From: Odobenus rosmarus divergens
Lineage: Eukaryota; Chordata; Mammalia; Carnivora; Odobenidae
Direction of reading: 5' to 3'
NCBI RefSeq assembly: GCF_000321225.1
Contig: NW_004450323.1
Coordinates: 4,250,920 to 4,314,919 of the forward strand
Length of the DNA stretch: 64,000 nt
Below the pieces are notes generated by a model that saw nothing but the letters and a program-made list of their open reading frames with translations, was not told where the DNA came from and searched no databases. A program made the translations under genes and the position numbers. Of the stretch, positions 41,001-53,000 are shown piece after piece. Within the stretch, counting starts at the first letter, position 1. Every line of letters starts with the position of its first letter.

Positions 41001-44000
41001 TATATTTGCTTGTTTTGAGCATAGAAGGTTGGAAATTATTTTGGCTCTCACCGTTTTCTCTGTAATTTCTACTCAGAATAATTCTGATGTTTCTTAGGAG
41101 CTTTTGATTTTACGGTGACGAATGAAAGCTTTCAGTTTACCTTGATATTTTAACAATATGTGGATTTTTTTTGTATCATAAAGAAAAAGGCATATTCTGG
41201 AATAGAGAATGTAATTTGTCTATGGTGTACCCAGACCCTGTCACAGATTAAGAGCTAGCAGTGGGTTCCATAACTGATAATGAATGTGACAGCTCTATCA
41301 AAACATAGTATGTTGTTTCTCTAGTCAGTGTGTTCTCAGTAAGTATCAATTATCAGTGTTTAAAACTAACAAATTATTTTCACTAATTGTTAAATTAGGA
41401 GCCTGGGAAATGATCTACAGTAGTAGGTCTCTGTTGTACAAATTTGACCCTTCTTGTGTATCTTTTATCTAGACATCTTTGAAAATAGGTTTTAGGAAAT
41501 CATACAGCCTTTAAAATGCTGAAGCAAGGGGAAAAATACATAACGTCTAGGCCCTTAGATAACATTGTCATGGCTTATTGGTGTTCTGGTTTTCTCTATT
41601 TTAAACAAAGTCTGAAATGTCTCTTTAATTTACAGCATTTGGCCCTGGCTAATTTCTCTTCTAAATAGTTTCCATCCCCATGAAGAGGATCTTTCAAGTA
41701 CTAATGGTAAGGGCTACCTTAATGTTATGTTGTTGACATTGTTCTATATCACTAATTAGTACTAGGCTTAAGGCCAAAGAAAAAACAGGCTTTTGTTAAG
41801 TGTTTGACTTTAAGTTCAGTATCTCAGAAGTGACTTCAAACTCTATACTCATCATGATTATAAGAGGATGGAAGTAGAGGTAGTGTTCTTCCAGTTCTTC
41901 CAGCAGCATATTCTCCTATTTAGCTACATTTGAATAGGAATCCAAAGAGTGCAATACCTTTAAATTCTTTGTCTTCTTCCCTTCCCTTCCTCCTCATTCT
42001 TACTATTTTTTTTTTTAAAGGAACTAATGTGAACAGCATTACTCTGTTAAAGTAATACATGCTTATTATAGAACATCTGGGACATTGAAACATTAAGAAC
42101 AGGAGTAACCCATGGTTCTCTCATACAAAGATACTTTGTGCTATTCACATGATAGTGTATTTCTTGGGACATTTTTCTTATGTGTACATACACCTGCCTG
42201 TGATTGATATCTGATACAGCTTCGGGCCTGCTTTTTAAAGTTAACATTATATTGCTAGCATTTTCCTTTGCCATTTAAACATTTTGAAACATGATTTTTA
42301 CTGGCTGCATGATAATTTTGCCCTGTGGATATGCCATCATGTATTTAATCATTGTCTGTTTGCTTTAAAATTTTCCCCATTATAAATAATTCTGTACTGA
42401 ACAATCTATAGTTGACTCCTTTCTGATTATTTTACTCCTATCAGATCAGTGCTTCTCAAGCATTAATTTGCAAATGAATCACCTGGGATTTTGTTAAAAT
42501 GCAGTTTATGATTCAGTAGGTTTGGGATAGTGCCTAAGATTCTGCATTTCTTACAAGCTCCTGGGTGATGTTGGTGTCATTCAACACTTTGAGTAACAAG
42601 GAGATAATCTAAACAATGGGATTACTGGATCTGAGGCTATGAATTTTTAAGGCTGCTAGGGAAAAAAAGGTCCCATCGGCTCCATCCTCCTTAGCATTGA
42701 GTAGTGGGTAAGTAGTAGGGGACAGTGTCAAGGGCCCAGAGGCAACCTGCAGGAATTTGATAGATGAATTCTGTTACCAGGATTACTGTAGAGAAGAGCA
42801 GAGAATTCTGAGCATTATAGATAGCGTTTTTTTTCTGTATAGAAGATTGTAATTTTCTTCATTTAGTGGACAACATTCTGCTGATTAACAGTTTTTAAAT
42901 TAAAATGTTTACACATCTTGCTTTCTGCCTTTCTGTAGCTACACCACTTCCAGAGGAGTTTGAGTTACAAGGATTCTTGGCTTTGAGACCTTCTTTCAGG
43001 TAGGTGGCAGCTGAATGAGGTTTATTTCATTACCAGTGATTACAGTATTAAAATGGGAAATCAGGCTTGGGTGTAGAAGAACCTTTGATTTATCCCAACT
43101 TTGTCTTACTTTCCTAACAGCAACTAAAAGCAGAAGTTTTTGATACGAAATGGATTTGTATATGTCATGTGTTTACCTGCTGTGTAATACAGTACTAAGT
43201 GCTTTTACAAATATGGGGGAAAGGAAAGAAAAAGAAAATTGCTTCTCCCAAGTGATTTATACACTGGATTTTTTTTAATAGTTTTATACTTTGTTGAAAT
43301 TAGAGGGGAAGTCTCAAAAATGGGAACTAAATGTAAACCAAAGGATATTGCTTGACATTTTTCATATCAATAAAGATGATAAAATAGTTTGTTTTTATAG
43401 TCATTCTTGTCTCTTCTCCTCCTTTCAGAGGAATAACTTTATTCCTTTTCAAGTGTAACTCTTTCATCTGTGTCCTTGATCCTACCCCTTCTTGCCTCCC
43501 TACCTGTTACCCTCTCTCTGTTGTATTTCCAGTATCTTTTTATTTTTTTAACAACCAGTTACTTTGTTTTAGTAGCCTAGTAACATTCAGGTATACCTTT
43601 TCTTTTTAAAAAAATTCACAACCCCTGGGCGCCTGGGTGGCTCAGTTGGTTGGGCGACTGCCTTCGGCTCAGGTCATGATCCTGGAGTCCCGGGATCGAG
43701 TCCCGCATCGGGCTTCCTGCTCAGCAGGGAGTCTGCTTCTCCCTCGGACCCTCCCCCCTCTCATGCTCTCTCTCTATCTCATTCTCTCTCTCAAATAAAT
43801 AAATAAAATCTTTAAAAAAAAAAAAATTCACAACCCCATTTTTCTCTGATGTTGCCCTTTCTCTTCATCATCAGACTTCTTAAAAGGGTGGTTAGTGTGT
43901 GACCCTGCTTCACTCCCAGTCATTTCTCAGCCTCCTGCAACTTAAACTATTAGTGCCTTCCTGGTGACCAACTCCATTGACTTTATAATTTTCATCCTGT

Positions 44001-47000
44001 TCAGTTTTCTCTAGCATTGAGTGTATTGATCCCATTCCTTCATGAAGCCTCCTTTTTCTCAGCTCTATCATATTCCATCTCTTTCACTTTCTTCTGTACC
44101 ACATGCCTCAGAGTATTATCCTCCAGAGGTCTTTCCTACCCTTCCCTTCCCACCTTCTGCATTCTCCCTGGTGATCAGATCCATCCTTTTGTCTTGAGCT
44201 TTCATCTCTTGGATAGTAAGTCCAAAATTTTCAGTTCTGACTTTTTTTTTGGAGTTCGGACTCCGATTTTAACCATCTGATATCTCTTACACATTTCAAA
44301 CTTCAATGTGACCCAAAAGGGCTCTTATTTTCCTATCTGGTCAGCAAAAAATGATCTTTCTATATTTATCTGTGTGCCATTAACCACCTACATGAACTCT
44401 AAAAAAAAAAAAAGAAAAATCCTTATTTCCATTAATCTTTCTCACCAAGTCTTTGTAAATCTGTGTTTAAAATGCCTTTTAGATCCAACTCCTCCCATTT
44501 ATTTCCCTTTAGTTTCAGGGTTTTGTCACCATTAACCTGGAGTATAAAAAGCTTCCTAACCAACCTCCCTACTAAGAGTCCCTCTCCTTCTTTAGGTCAT
44601 TTCTGCCATGCTTCCATGATTACATTTTAAATATAGACCTGTTAATGTCCCATTACTGATACAAAGACTTGAATTCAATCACCCCCAGTAGTTCCAATAT
44701 CTTTTTTATTTTTATTTTTTTATTTTATTTTATTTTATTTAAAGATTTTATTTATTCATTTGAGAGAGAGAATGAGAGAGAGAGAGCACATGAGAGAGGG
44801 GAGGGTCAGAGGGAGAAGCAGACTCCCCACCAAGCAGGGAACCTGATGTGGGACTCGATCCTAGGACTCCAGGATCATGACCTGAGCCGAAGGCAGTCGC
44901 TTAACCAACTGAGCCACCCAGGCTCCCTCCAATATCTTTTTTAGCTTCATGTCCAAGTGCTTGATTTTTCAACCATATTTTCTGCCACCTCCACCCTCCT
45001 TTCCCCTAATACTTAACATACTGTATATCCACTGTGTCCTATTCTTGAGTAACTATTTTTATTCCTCCAAGACTTTGTTTATGCTATGCCTGGAACAGTC
45101 CGTTTTCCTCTTCTGCCCTTCCCTTACCAACCTGTATGTACTTACCACACCTGTCAAAGTCTAGCTCCGGTAACACTCTGTGAAGCCTTTTCAGAGCTTA
45201 TCAGAAGGAACAAGCCCTCCTATTATTACTATGCTTATTCTTTGCATAGTTTTTATTGTAATATTCATCAAATTGATTCATAGTCTCTTATTTCATCTTT
45301 ATGATGGAGACTATTTCTCTTTCTCATTTATCTTTGTGTATTTGGCATCTAGCCTACTACCTGGCAATGTTTAGATACTTTTTTAAAAAATACTGCATTT
45401 AATGAGGAGAAATCTGAAAAATCCTTATTTTTTTCAGGTTGATTTACCTTTCTAATGTCAATGAGATTTTTGCTCAATATACTTGGTGATATGTATACAT
45501 TTTTCTGATTTAGGGCCACCTAAAGTGCATAGATTAGCAGTTTGTTAGAATAGGCATACTTAGAGACCCCTAGCATTGCAATGGTCATTTCAAACAAATC
45601 ACACAGAATACAAGGTAAGTGTTAATGAAAACTTTTACAGTAAAATTATCTTTCCTAATAAAATACTGTGATTTATTTGAGCTCCTCATTTAGAAAGAAA
45701 AATTTAAGTAAAAGTATGTTAATGTAATGAATGTGCAGGTTGTCTTTTTTGCTTTGTTTCATTGTACTTCAAATCTTTGGGAGCTTATATTGAGATGCAG
45801 TTGATTACACCAAGTAGCTAGCCTGTATAGAAAAATCTGAAACCATTGCAGTTAAATAGGTGAACTTGGTTGCCTGGGAAATATCTTTCGAAGTTTAATT
45901 TTGTATAATTTGCTTATATCAATTTTAGGAACTTGGATTTTTCCAAAGGCCACCAGGGTATTACAGGAGACAAAGAAGGTCAGCAACGACAAATACGGCA
46001 GCAGCGCTTGATCTCTATAGGCAAATGGATCGCCGATAATCAGCCAAGGTATTTCTCATCAGATACACTTACACACCTCACATGTGTTTCAGGCTCTGGC
46101 ATAATGCTATTGATTATAAACTCTTAAAATGTTGGTAACACAATATCAAATTACCCTGGTGATCCTAAGTATACTCCATTTAATCTCTGTTCTCCCTATT
46201 ACACTGCCTAGTGTAGAGAAATAGGCTTTGTCTCCCTTGTTAATCATGAGCTTCTGTCCTAATTTATAAACATCTGTGTAAGTCTAACTAAATGGTATGT
46301 TCACGATTATGGTGATTTGTATTGACGGGCGTGGTGGTCAGTTTCAATCAGGACAGCTTAGAGTCAGTTAAGTTTCTAGTTCTGCCAGTTTCCTAGGTGT
46401 GTGTCCTTAGGATCTCCCCAGTTGATTATAACCTTTCCAAAGTCAGTAACTGTTTCATATTAATTTCTCTCAATCCTCATATTAATTTCTATATTCAGGC
46501 TACTGTAAGCACTTAAATGCTTGCATGTTTGAATGAACTTAGTCCTTCTGAGCTCTAGTTTTTACACCTATAAATGAGGAATTACAGATTGCCACTTCAA
46601 GGGCCTAGTCTAGTGCCTTGTACTTAAGACATGTCAGTAAATGTAGCTGTAATTAGTAGAAGACATTAAAAGGGCATGGGAATGTGTTGTGGGGATGCTA
46701 AGCAATTATGAGAATCTAAATTTTTCTGTAACACTTTTTAGGTTATATAAAATAGATATGTTATACTGTGATACCCCACTGTTTCCAAGTCTTTGGGACC
46801 GGGGATGTACTGACTGTTGGGTCCAGACTCAGTTCCATTGTTAGTGTTTTTTAGGTTAATGGTTTTCATATATGGATTTATTTTTACTTTTTTAGGCTGA
46901 TTCAGTGTGAAAATGAGGTAGGGAAATTGTTGTTTATCACAGAAATCCCAGAGTTAATACTGGAAGACCCCAGTGAAGCCAAAGAGAACCTCATTCTGCA

Positions 47001-50000
47001 AGAACCATCCATGATAGAGTCACTGGCTTCGGATGGGAACCCAGGACTGAAATCAGTGCTGTCCACGGGCCGTAATCTAAGCAACAACTGTGACCCAGGA
47101 GAGAAACCAATGGTCACCTTCAAAGAGAACATTAAGCCGCGAGAAGTGAACAGAGACCAAGGAAGAAGTTTTCCTCCCAAAGAGGTGAGAAGGGACTGTA
47201 GCAAAGGAATTACTGTAACTAAGAATGATGGAAAGAAGGACAACAGCAAGAGGAAAACAGAAACCAAGAAATGCATCTTAGAAAAGTTACAGGAAACAGG
47301 AAAGCAGAGTGTGGCAGTGCAGGTAAGCTGTATTTAAACTATAATGCAGGTAGAGGAAGGCTCACACAAAAGGCAAGATTTTCATTTTGTTCCTAAAGCC
47401 TTGAGAATTGGCTCTTCTGGAAGCTTGAATGCATTCTTTGAATGCCGCACAGTAAGGTCACGTAAGAGCTATGGTAGGTGGCTACTCCATCAGTTCTTGG
47501 AAATTGTAATGTGAGTAAAAAAAAAATCTCAACCTGATTTGACATTTTTATCTATCCTCTCCAATTGAAGTGGTTTGAAATGACCAGTTGCAGACCTATT
47601 AACTACATGAAGAATTCTATTTTCTTTGGAAAGTGTAACTGCCATTTGTTAATGTTATATTGGGAAATTTGGGGTCTTTTATAGATCCAATAGAACCAAG
47701 AATATATTAAGGCTTACAATTTTTTGTTTTTTTTAGTTCACTATAAGAAATAAATGATATTCTTGGAAAAAGACGAGGCTCTTTTTCTTGGCATTTATAC
47801 CTGTCCCAGCCAGTAGCATTATATCACTTCAGTGTTATCCTGACTCATGGGAATTTGTAAAGTAAGAATTTAAGTCTCTTGCTGGGGAAAGGTAAACACT
47901 GTTCAATTATTTGTGACTTTGTTTTTCTTAAACCTTTCCAAAGAGATACAGACGATTACGTATAAATGGAAAAGGTCTTTGCTCTGTGCTGGTTTCATTT
48001 ATACCATAAATGTTTGAACAAAGACCTAAGTAGCCATTTGATTTGTTAGCACATTTTAGCAAATGTATTTGTTTGCAGTAGGCATGAGGACCCTTATTGA
48101 AGTCTGCTTGCAAATTAATAGTGCCTTCAGGGTATTTCACCTACAGAGTTTTTTTGGGAAACAGAGAAATAACATAATAGTTACATTTTAAGATTAATAG
48201 TAGGGGGAGAAACAGAGAAAAACATGGTAGAAATTGAGAAAAGGCATGGGGAGAGAGAGGTGCTGGGGAAAAGCAAAGAACAAACCAAATGAACTATAAA
48301 GCCAAAGGGCCAGTGTTTTAGGGATGAGTCCAGTATTTTCCTGCCTGCTCTGCCTCCGTTCTCTGCAACTGCCTCCCAATAAGGGCCAGACTGAAAATCT
48401 CCTTTCTGGTCTCTCTTCCCTCTTAAATCTGCTTCTAGATGATTAAAGAAAGCCTGGCAGGAGTCAGTATATTACCACTCTCTGTACCTCATCCTAAGGT
48501 CTCTGTAAATGTCACCTGTTTTCCTTCATTTTACTCATTTTGAGCAACCCATATGACATATTCTCTGTAGCTCATTGTGTAGGATCTAGGGGCCTGCTCC
48601 TTACTGCTGAAAGTATCCTTATTTATTCTAAAGGGGTGTCAGCCTTGCGGGTGGATACCTGACTGGTATGCTTAAGGCTGCCCAGATGAAATTAAACTGA
48701 GGGCCAAAGTATCTCCCCTGTGGGTTAATAATCATCGTTATTAATTCATAATTCATGTATGTTGTTTAATGAATTCAAGTATAAAGGGCGCTGGGGTCCA
48801 TAATAGGTGGTTTAAGATTATAGGCAAGTTTAGGGGCGCCTGGGTGGCTCAGTCATTAAGCATCTGCCTTCAGCTCAGGTCATGGTCCCAGGGTCCTGGG
48901 ATCGAGCCCCGCATCAGGTTCCCTGCTTCGCGGGAGACCTGCTTCTCCCTTTCCCACTCCCCCTGCTTGTGTTCCCTCTCTTGCTGTGTCTCTCTCTGTC
49001 AAATAAATAAAATCTTTAAAAAAAAAAAAAAAGATCATAGGCAAGTTTTTTAACCTGTTGGCAAGACGTGTCTCATTTGTAAAACAGAAGAACTCTCAGG
49101 TCCTTTCCGTATTTAGTATTTTTATGATCTTGTGAAAGGAAAATAATTACGCTAGTAAAACTAAGCCCTTATATCTTTTATTGACAATTAAATAATTTAT
49201 TTTGATTTTCCCGTTTTTAATTTAGGTAAATTTAAATACCTTCATATGCTTTTTTTTGTGTGGACATAATGGGGTTCTTAGAGTAGGTGCTTCTTTCTGA
49301 CACATTTGAGTTTCAGATTATTATAGTTTTGCTTCTGTTGGTCATAGGTAAAATCCCAGACAGAACTAAGAAAGACTCCAGTGTCTGAAGCCAGGAAAAC
49401 ACCTGTAACTCAAACCCCAAGTCAAGCAAGTAACTCCCAGTTCATCCCCATTCATCACCCTGGAGCCTTCCCTCCTCTTCCCAGCCGGCCAGGTAAATAT
49501 ACATTTTATACTTTGTTCTACTTAATCTCATCTGTGTATGAGTTTCTGCTTGTTAATTGAATAATTTACAGTCTACTGGAGTTATATTACTAAACCATAA
49601 TGTTAAAAGGTAGAAGGAAGTTCTCTTTTCTCTAATGCTTATGAAGTTATTTTTGAGCCAGTTCTCTAGTTTATATACAAATGCATGTTTGTTATCATGG
49701 CAGAATTCCCATCACTAAACTTGGCATTTAAGAAACCACCTTTAGAATACTCCAGTTGCTTCAGTGAATAGAAATAGCAGCCACTACTCTAATTTAATTC
49801 TTGAAATCAAGTTAAAGATTGATGCTTGATCAGTCTCACTTGATGGTTGCTCCCTGTTTTTTATAATTTATTAGAGGACCTCCTCTCTACCCTACCCCAT
49901 GTCCCCCTCAGATGACTTATTTTTGTCTTTCTTTTGCTAAGTGCCTTTAGAACTAAAGCTGCTGTGTTCTTCTATTTTGAAGGGTTCCCGCCCCCCACAT

Positions 50001-53000
50001 ATGTTATTCCCCCTCCTGTGGCATTTTCTATGGGCTCAGGTTACACCTTCCCAGCTGGTGTTTCTGTCCCAGGAACCTTTCTTCAGCCTACAGCTCACTC
50101 TCCAGCAGGAAACCAGGTGCAAGCTGGGAAACAGTCCCACATTCCTTACAGCCAGCAACGGCCCTCTGGACCAGGGCCAATGAACCAGGGACCTCAACAA
50201 CCACAGCCACCTTCCCAGCAACCCCTTACATCTTTACCAGCTCAGCCAACAGCACAGTCTACAAGCCAGTTGCAGGTTCAAGCTCTAGCTCAGCAACAAT
50301 CCCCCACAAAAGCTGTGCCGGCTTTGGGGAAAAGCCCTCCTCACCACTCTGGATTCCAGCAGGTAAGTTACAGTTGCGTGTACTGTGCGGCTGAAATGAG
50401 GAGGGAAGGCTGAAATTATTCAGTGTTTGATTCATTAGAAATACTGGTTAAGCTTTCAGATGCTTTTGCTGTGTAAGGATTATGGGAATGCAAAAATATT
50501 CTCTTTGCTGTTGAGGCAATTTCAAATGTGTTCCTTTCTCTTGTAAAGGATAATAGATCTTAAGTACCATTCTTTGCTGCTACTTCTTGTCAGCGTTGTA
50601 GAAAGGACTTTGTATAAATAATTCTCTCCTATTTGAACATTAACTACAGAGGGGAAATAGAATCATAATCTTGATGAGGTGTTAAGGATAGGACACCATT
50701 CTTAAAACTATTGTCAACCCCACGGCACTTGAGGCAGGAAGGGGGAACACACACACACACTCATTTGTTCATTAAATCTCATAATCGAATCGAAAGGGAA
50801 CGTGAGTTCCATGCCCATCATCTATTCCCAGAAAGCTCTATGTATTGAAAAACCTAAAGGGTAAAGGACTGCTGAGTTCCGTTGGTTGTAAAATCTCTCA
50901 AGTTCATTCTTTGATTTCCTGAGTATTGAATGTAACATTGCATTTTATCCTAGTCCTGATGACAAGCATCTCTGATTTTTCAGTATCAACAGGCAGATGC
51001 CTCCAAACAGCTGTGGAATCCCCCTCAGGTTCAAGGCCCATTAGGGAAAATCATGCCTGTGAAACAGCCCTACTACCTTCAGTCCCAAGACCCCATAAAA
51101 CTGTTTGAGCCGTCACTGCAACCTCCTGTAATGCAGCAGCAGCCTCTAGAGAAAAAAATGAAGCCTTTTCCCATGGAGCCATATAACCATAATCCCTCAG
51201 AAGTCAAGGTCCCGGAATTCTACTGGGATTCTTCTTACAGTATGGCCGATAACAGAGCTGTAATGGCACAGCCAGCAAATATGGACCGCAGGGGCAAACG
51301 GTCACCAGGAGTCTTCCGTCCAGAGCAGGATCCTGTGCCCAGGATGCCATTTGAGGTGTGTGTCCTTTCCTGTCACCAGGCACAGCGGAGAGAGGTCCGG
51401 GGCTGCATATCTTTTGAATTTCTCAAGTAGACGTTTATAAAGGCCACTCTGACCCATTAGTGCTACAGCGTGCTGCTGACTAACTGGTGTGGCTCTTGGC
51501 CTCCTCCTCACAATTGCACAGCCCGATTGGATCTGGGGGAGCTGAGGAATCCCGTTACTGATGTGGAACTGTGATGGCCTGGCAGAGAGATGGTGCGGAA
51601 ATCTCTATCACAGCATGTTAGAGAATTCTGAAACAAAGCTCCTCTCAGTTGGGCTGAATCATCTAAGTTTAAAAATAGGTTTACTGCGTATTGAAACAAA
51701 TTGCTTTCTGAGAGGAACAAAGTCAGCCAGTTCTCTTTGATAGTGGAGTTCCCCTTCCTTTCTCTCTTTATTCATGAGAAACAGGTGTGTCTGTAATTTT
51801 TTAAAAGAGCTGTTTCTCTGTTAGCCCAGGATATGCTAATAACCCCTTTGCTGCACCGCATTGTTTTACTCACAGGCCGCATTAACCTCTTATGTTCGGT
51901 TCCATGTTTGTCAGTGTTTCTTGCTGCTTTTGTTGTCTTGATCTTTTGCACCCTTGTCCTTGTGTCACTTTACTTGTGTTTCAGAGCCTTTTCTTCTTTG
52001 CTTAATACTGTCTGCTGTAATTCTTCTCCTTGACTTGAGTTGCTTTTATCCCCCTAATCATGCTACTTACTCCTTTGTGCTTTTGTCATGCCTTATTGCA
52101 TCTCACTGTGATCCTTTCTGTCACTAGGACCCCAAGGGCTCCCCTCTGCTTCCTCCGGACCTGTTAAAGAGTCTGGCTGCCTTGGAGGAAGAGGAAGAGC
52201 TGATTTTTTCTAACCCTCCTGATCTTTACCCAGCTCTGCTGGGGCCTCTCGCCTCTCTTCCTGGACGGAACCTCTTTGTATGTATTTGACATAATTCCTC
52301 TTGCTCTAACCCCAGCTTCTTTCCTGAGATTTTGGAGTCCTTGAGATAGATGATTTCTTTTTTCTGGAGCTTTCCTTCTTTACAGAATTGTACCATTTAT
52401 TTCCTTACTGCCCAGACTGTCAAATGGTAGTAGAACATGGGAAAACATTTCTGACGCCACAGTTGTAAAGCTCAGAGTCATAGCTTTGTTATATGTGTTA
52501 TCCAGAAGCATCCTTCAGGGCTGGTCACACAGGATGCAAATCTGGCAAATTAACTTAATTTTTAGGTGGCACTTCCATCTAAACCCAGGAATTTCAAAGA
52601 TCGTTTGATCTTGCTCAGGAGCAGTGGATTTTTCTTCATGTACTCAAAATATGAAATGAAATACATTCTAGATTTCTTAGTGACATTATTGAACGGTATG
52701 TGGCTCTTTTCTCTTTGGTTAACTGAGAGCCCGGATCTAAATTCAGAGCAAGATTCATAAACAGAATGAGTAAAAATGAAGAGAATTCTATTTATAAACA
52801 TTGTTGGAGTGCCGTAGTTGAGTGAATACAGAGATAAATAACTAGGATGACATGAAATAAAGTCTTAAGTATTGATTAGTGGTGTCTTTTAAAAATAGTC
52901 CTCTAGAAATCACTCTGCATTTCAGAGGATGGCCATTTTGTATTCTCGTCAATATTTATATTATATTTTGCTGAGGTGGGGGAACATGAAAAGCCGTATG

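Larger units (their letters stand above)
41707..42938 (+). other. SMG7: SMG7 intron 11
   Basis: A 1.2-kb intron containing an old L1-like piece (about 42040-42440) directly followed by a MER5A-like piece (42449-42605). Confidence 0.85.
43000..45928 (+). other. SMG7: SMG7 intron 12
   Basis: A 2.9-kb intron. About 1.5 kb of diverged L2-like sequence (43840-45390) is flanked on its left by one SINE and interrupted by a second. Confidence 0.85.

Noticed and set aside
46902..47276. A 124-codon open frame on the - strand opposite SMG7 exon 14
   Set aside because: It is a shadow of a real coding exon and resembles no protein.
49951..49982. Alternative acceptor 32 bases before SMG7 exon 16
   Set aside because: It would add 32 bases and shift the frame. 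The AG at 49981-49982 keeps the known peptide.
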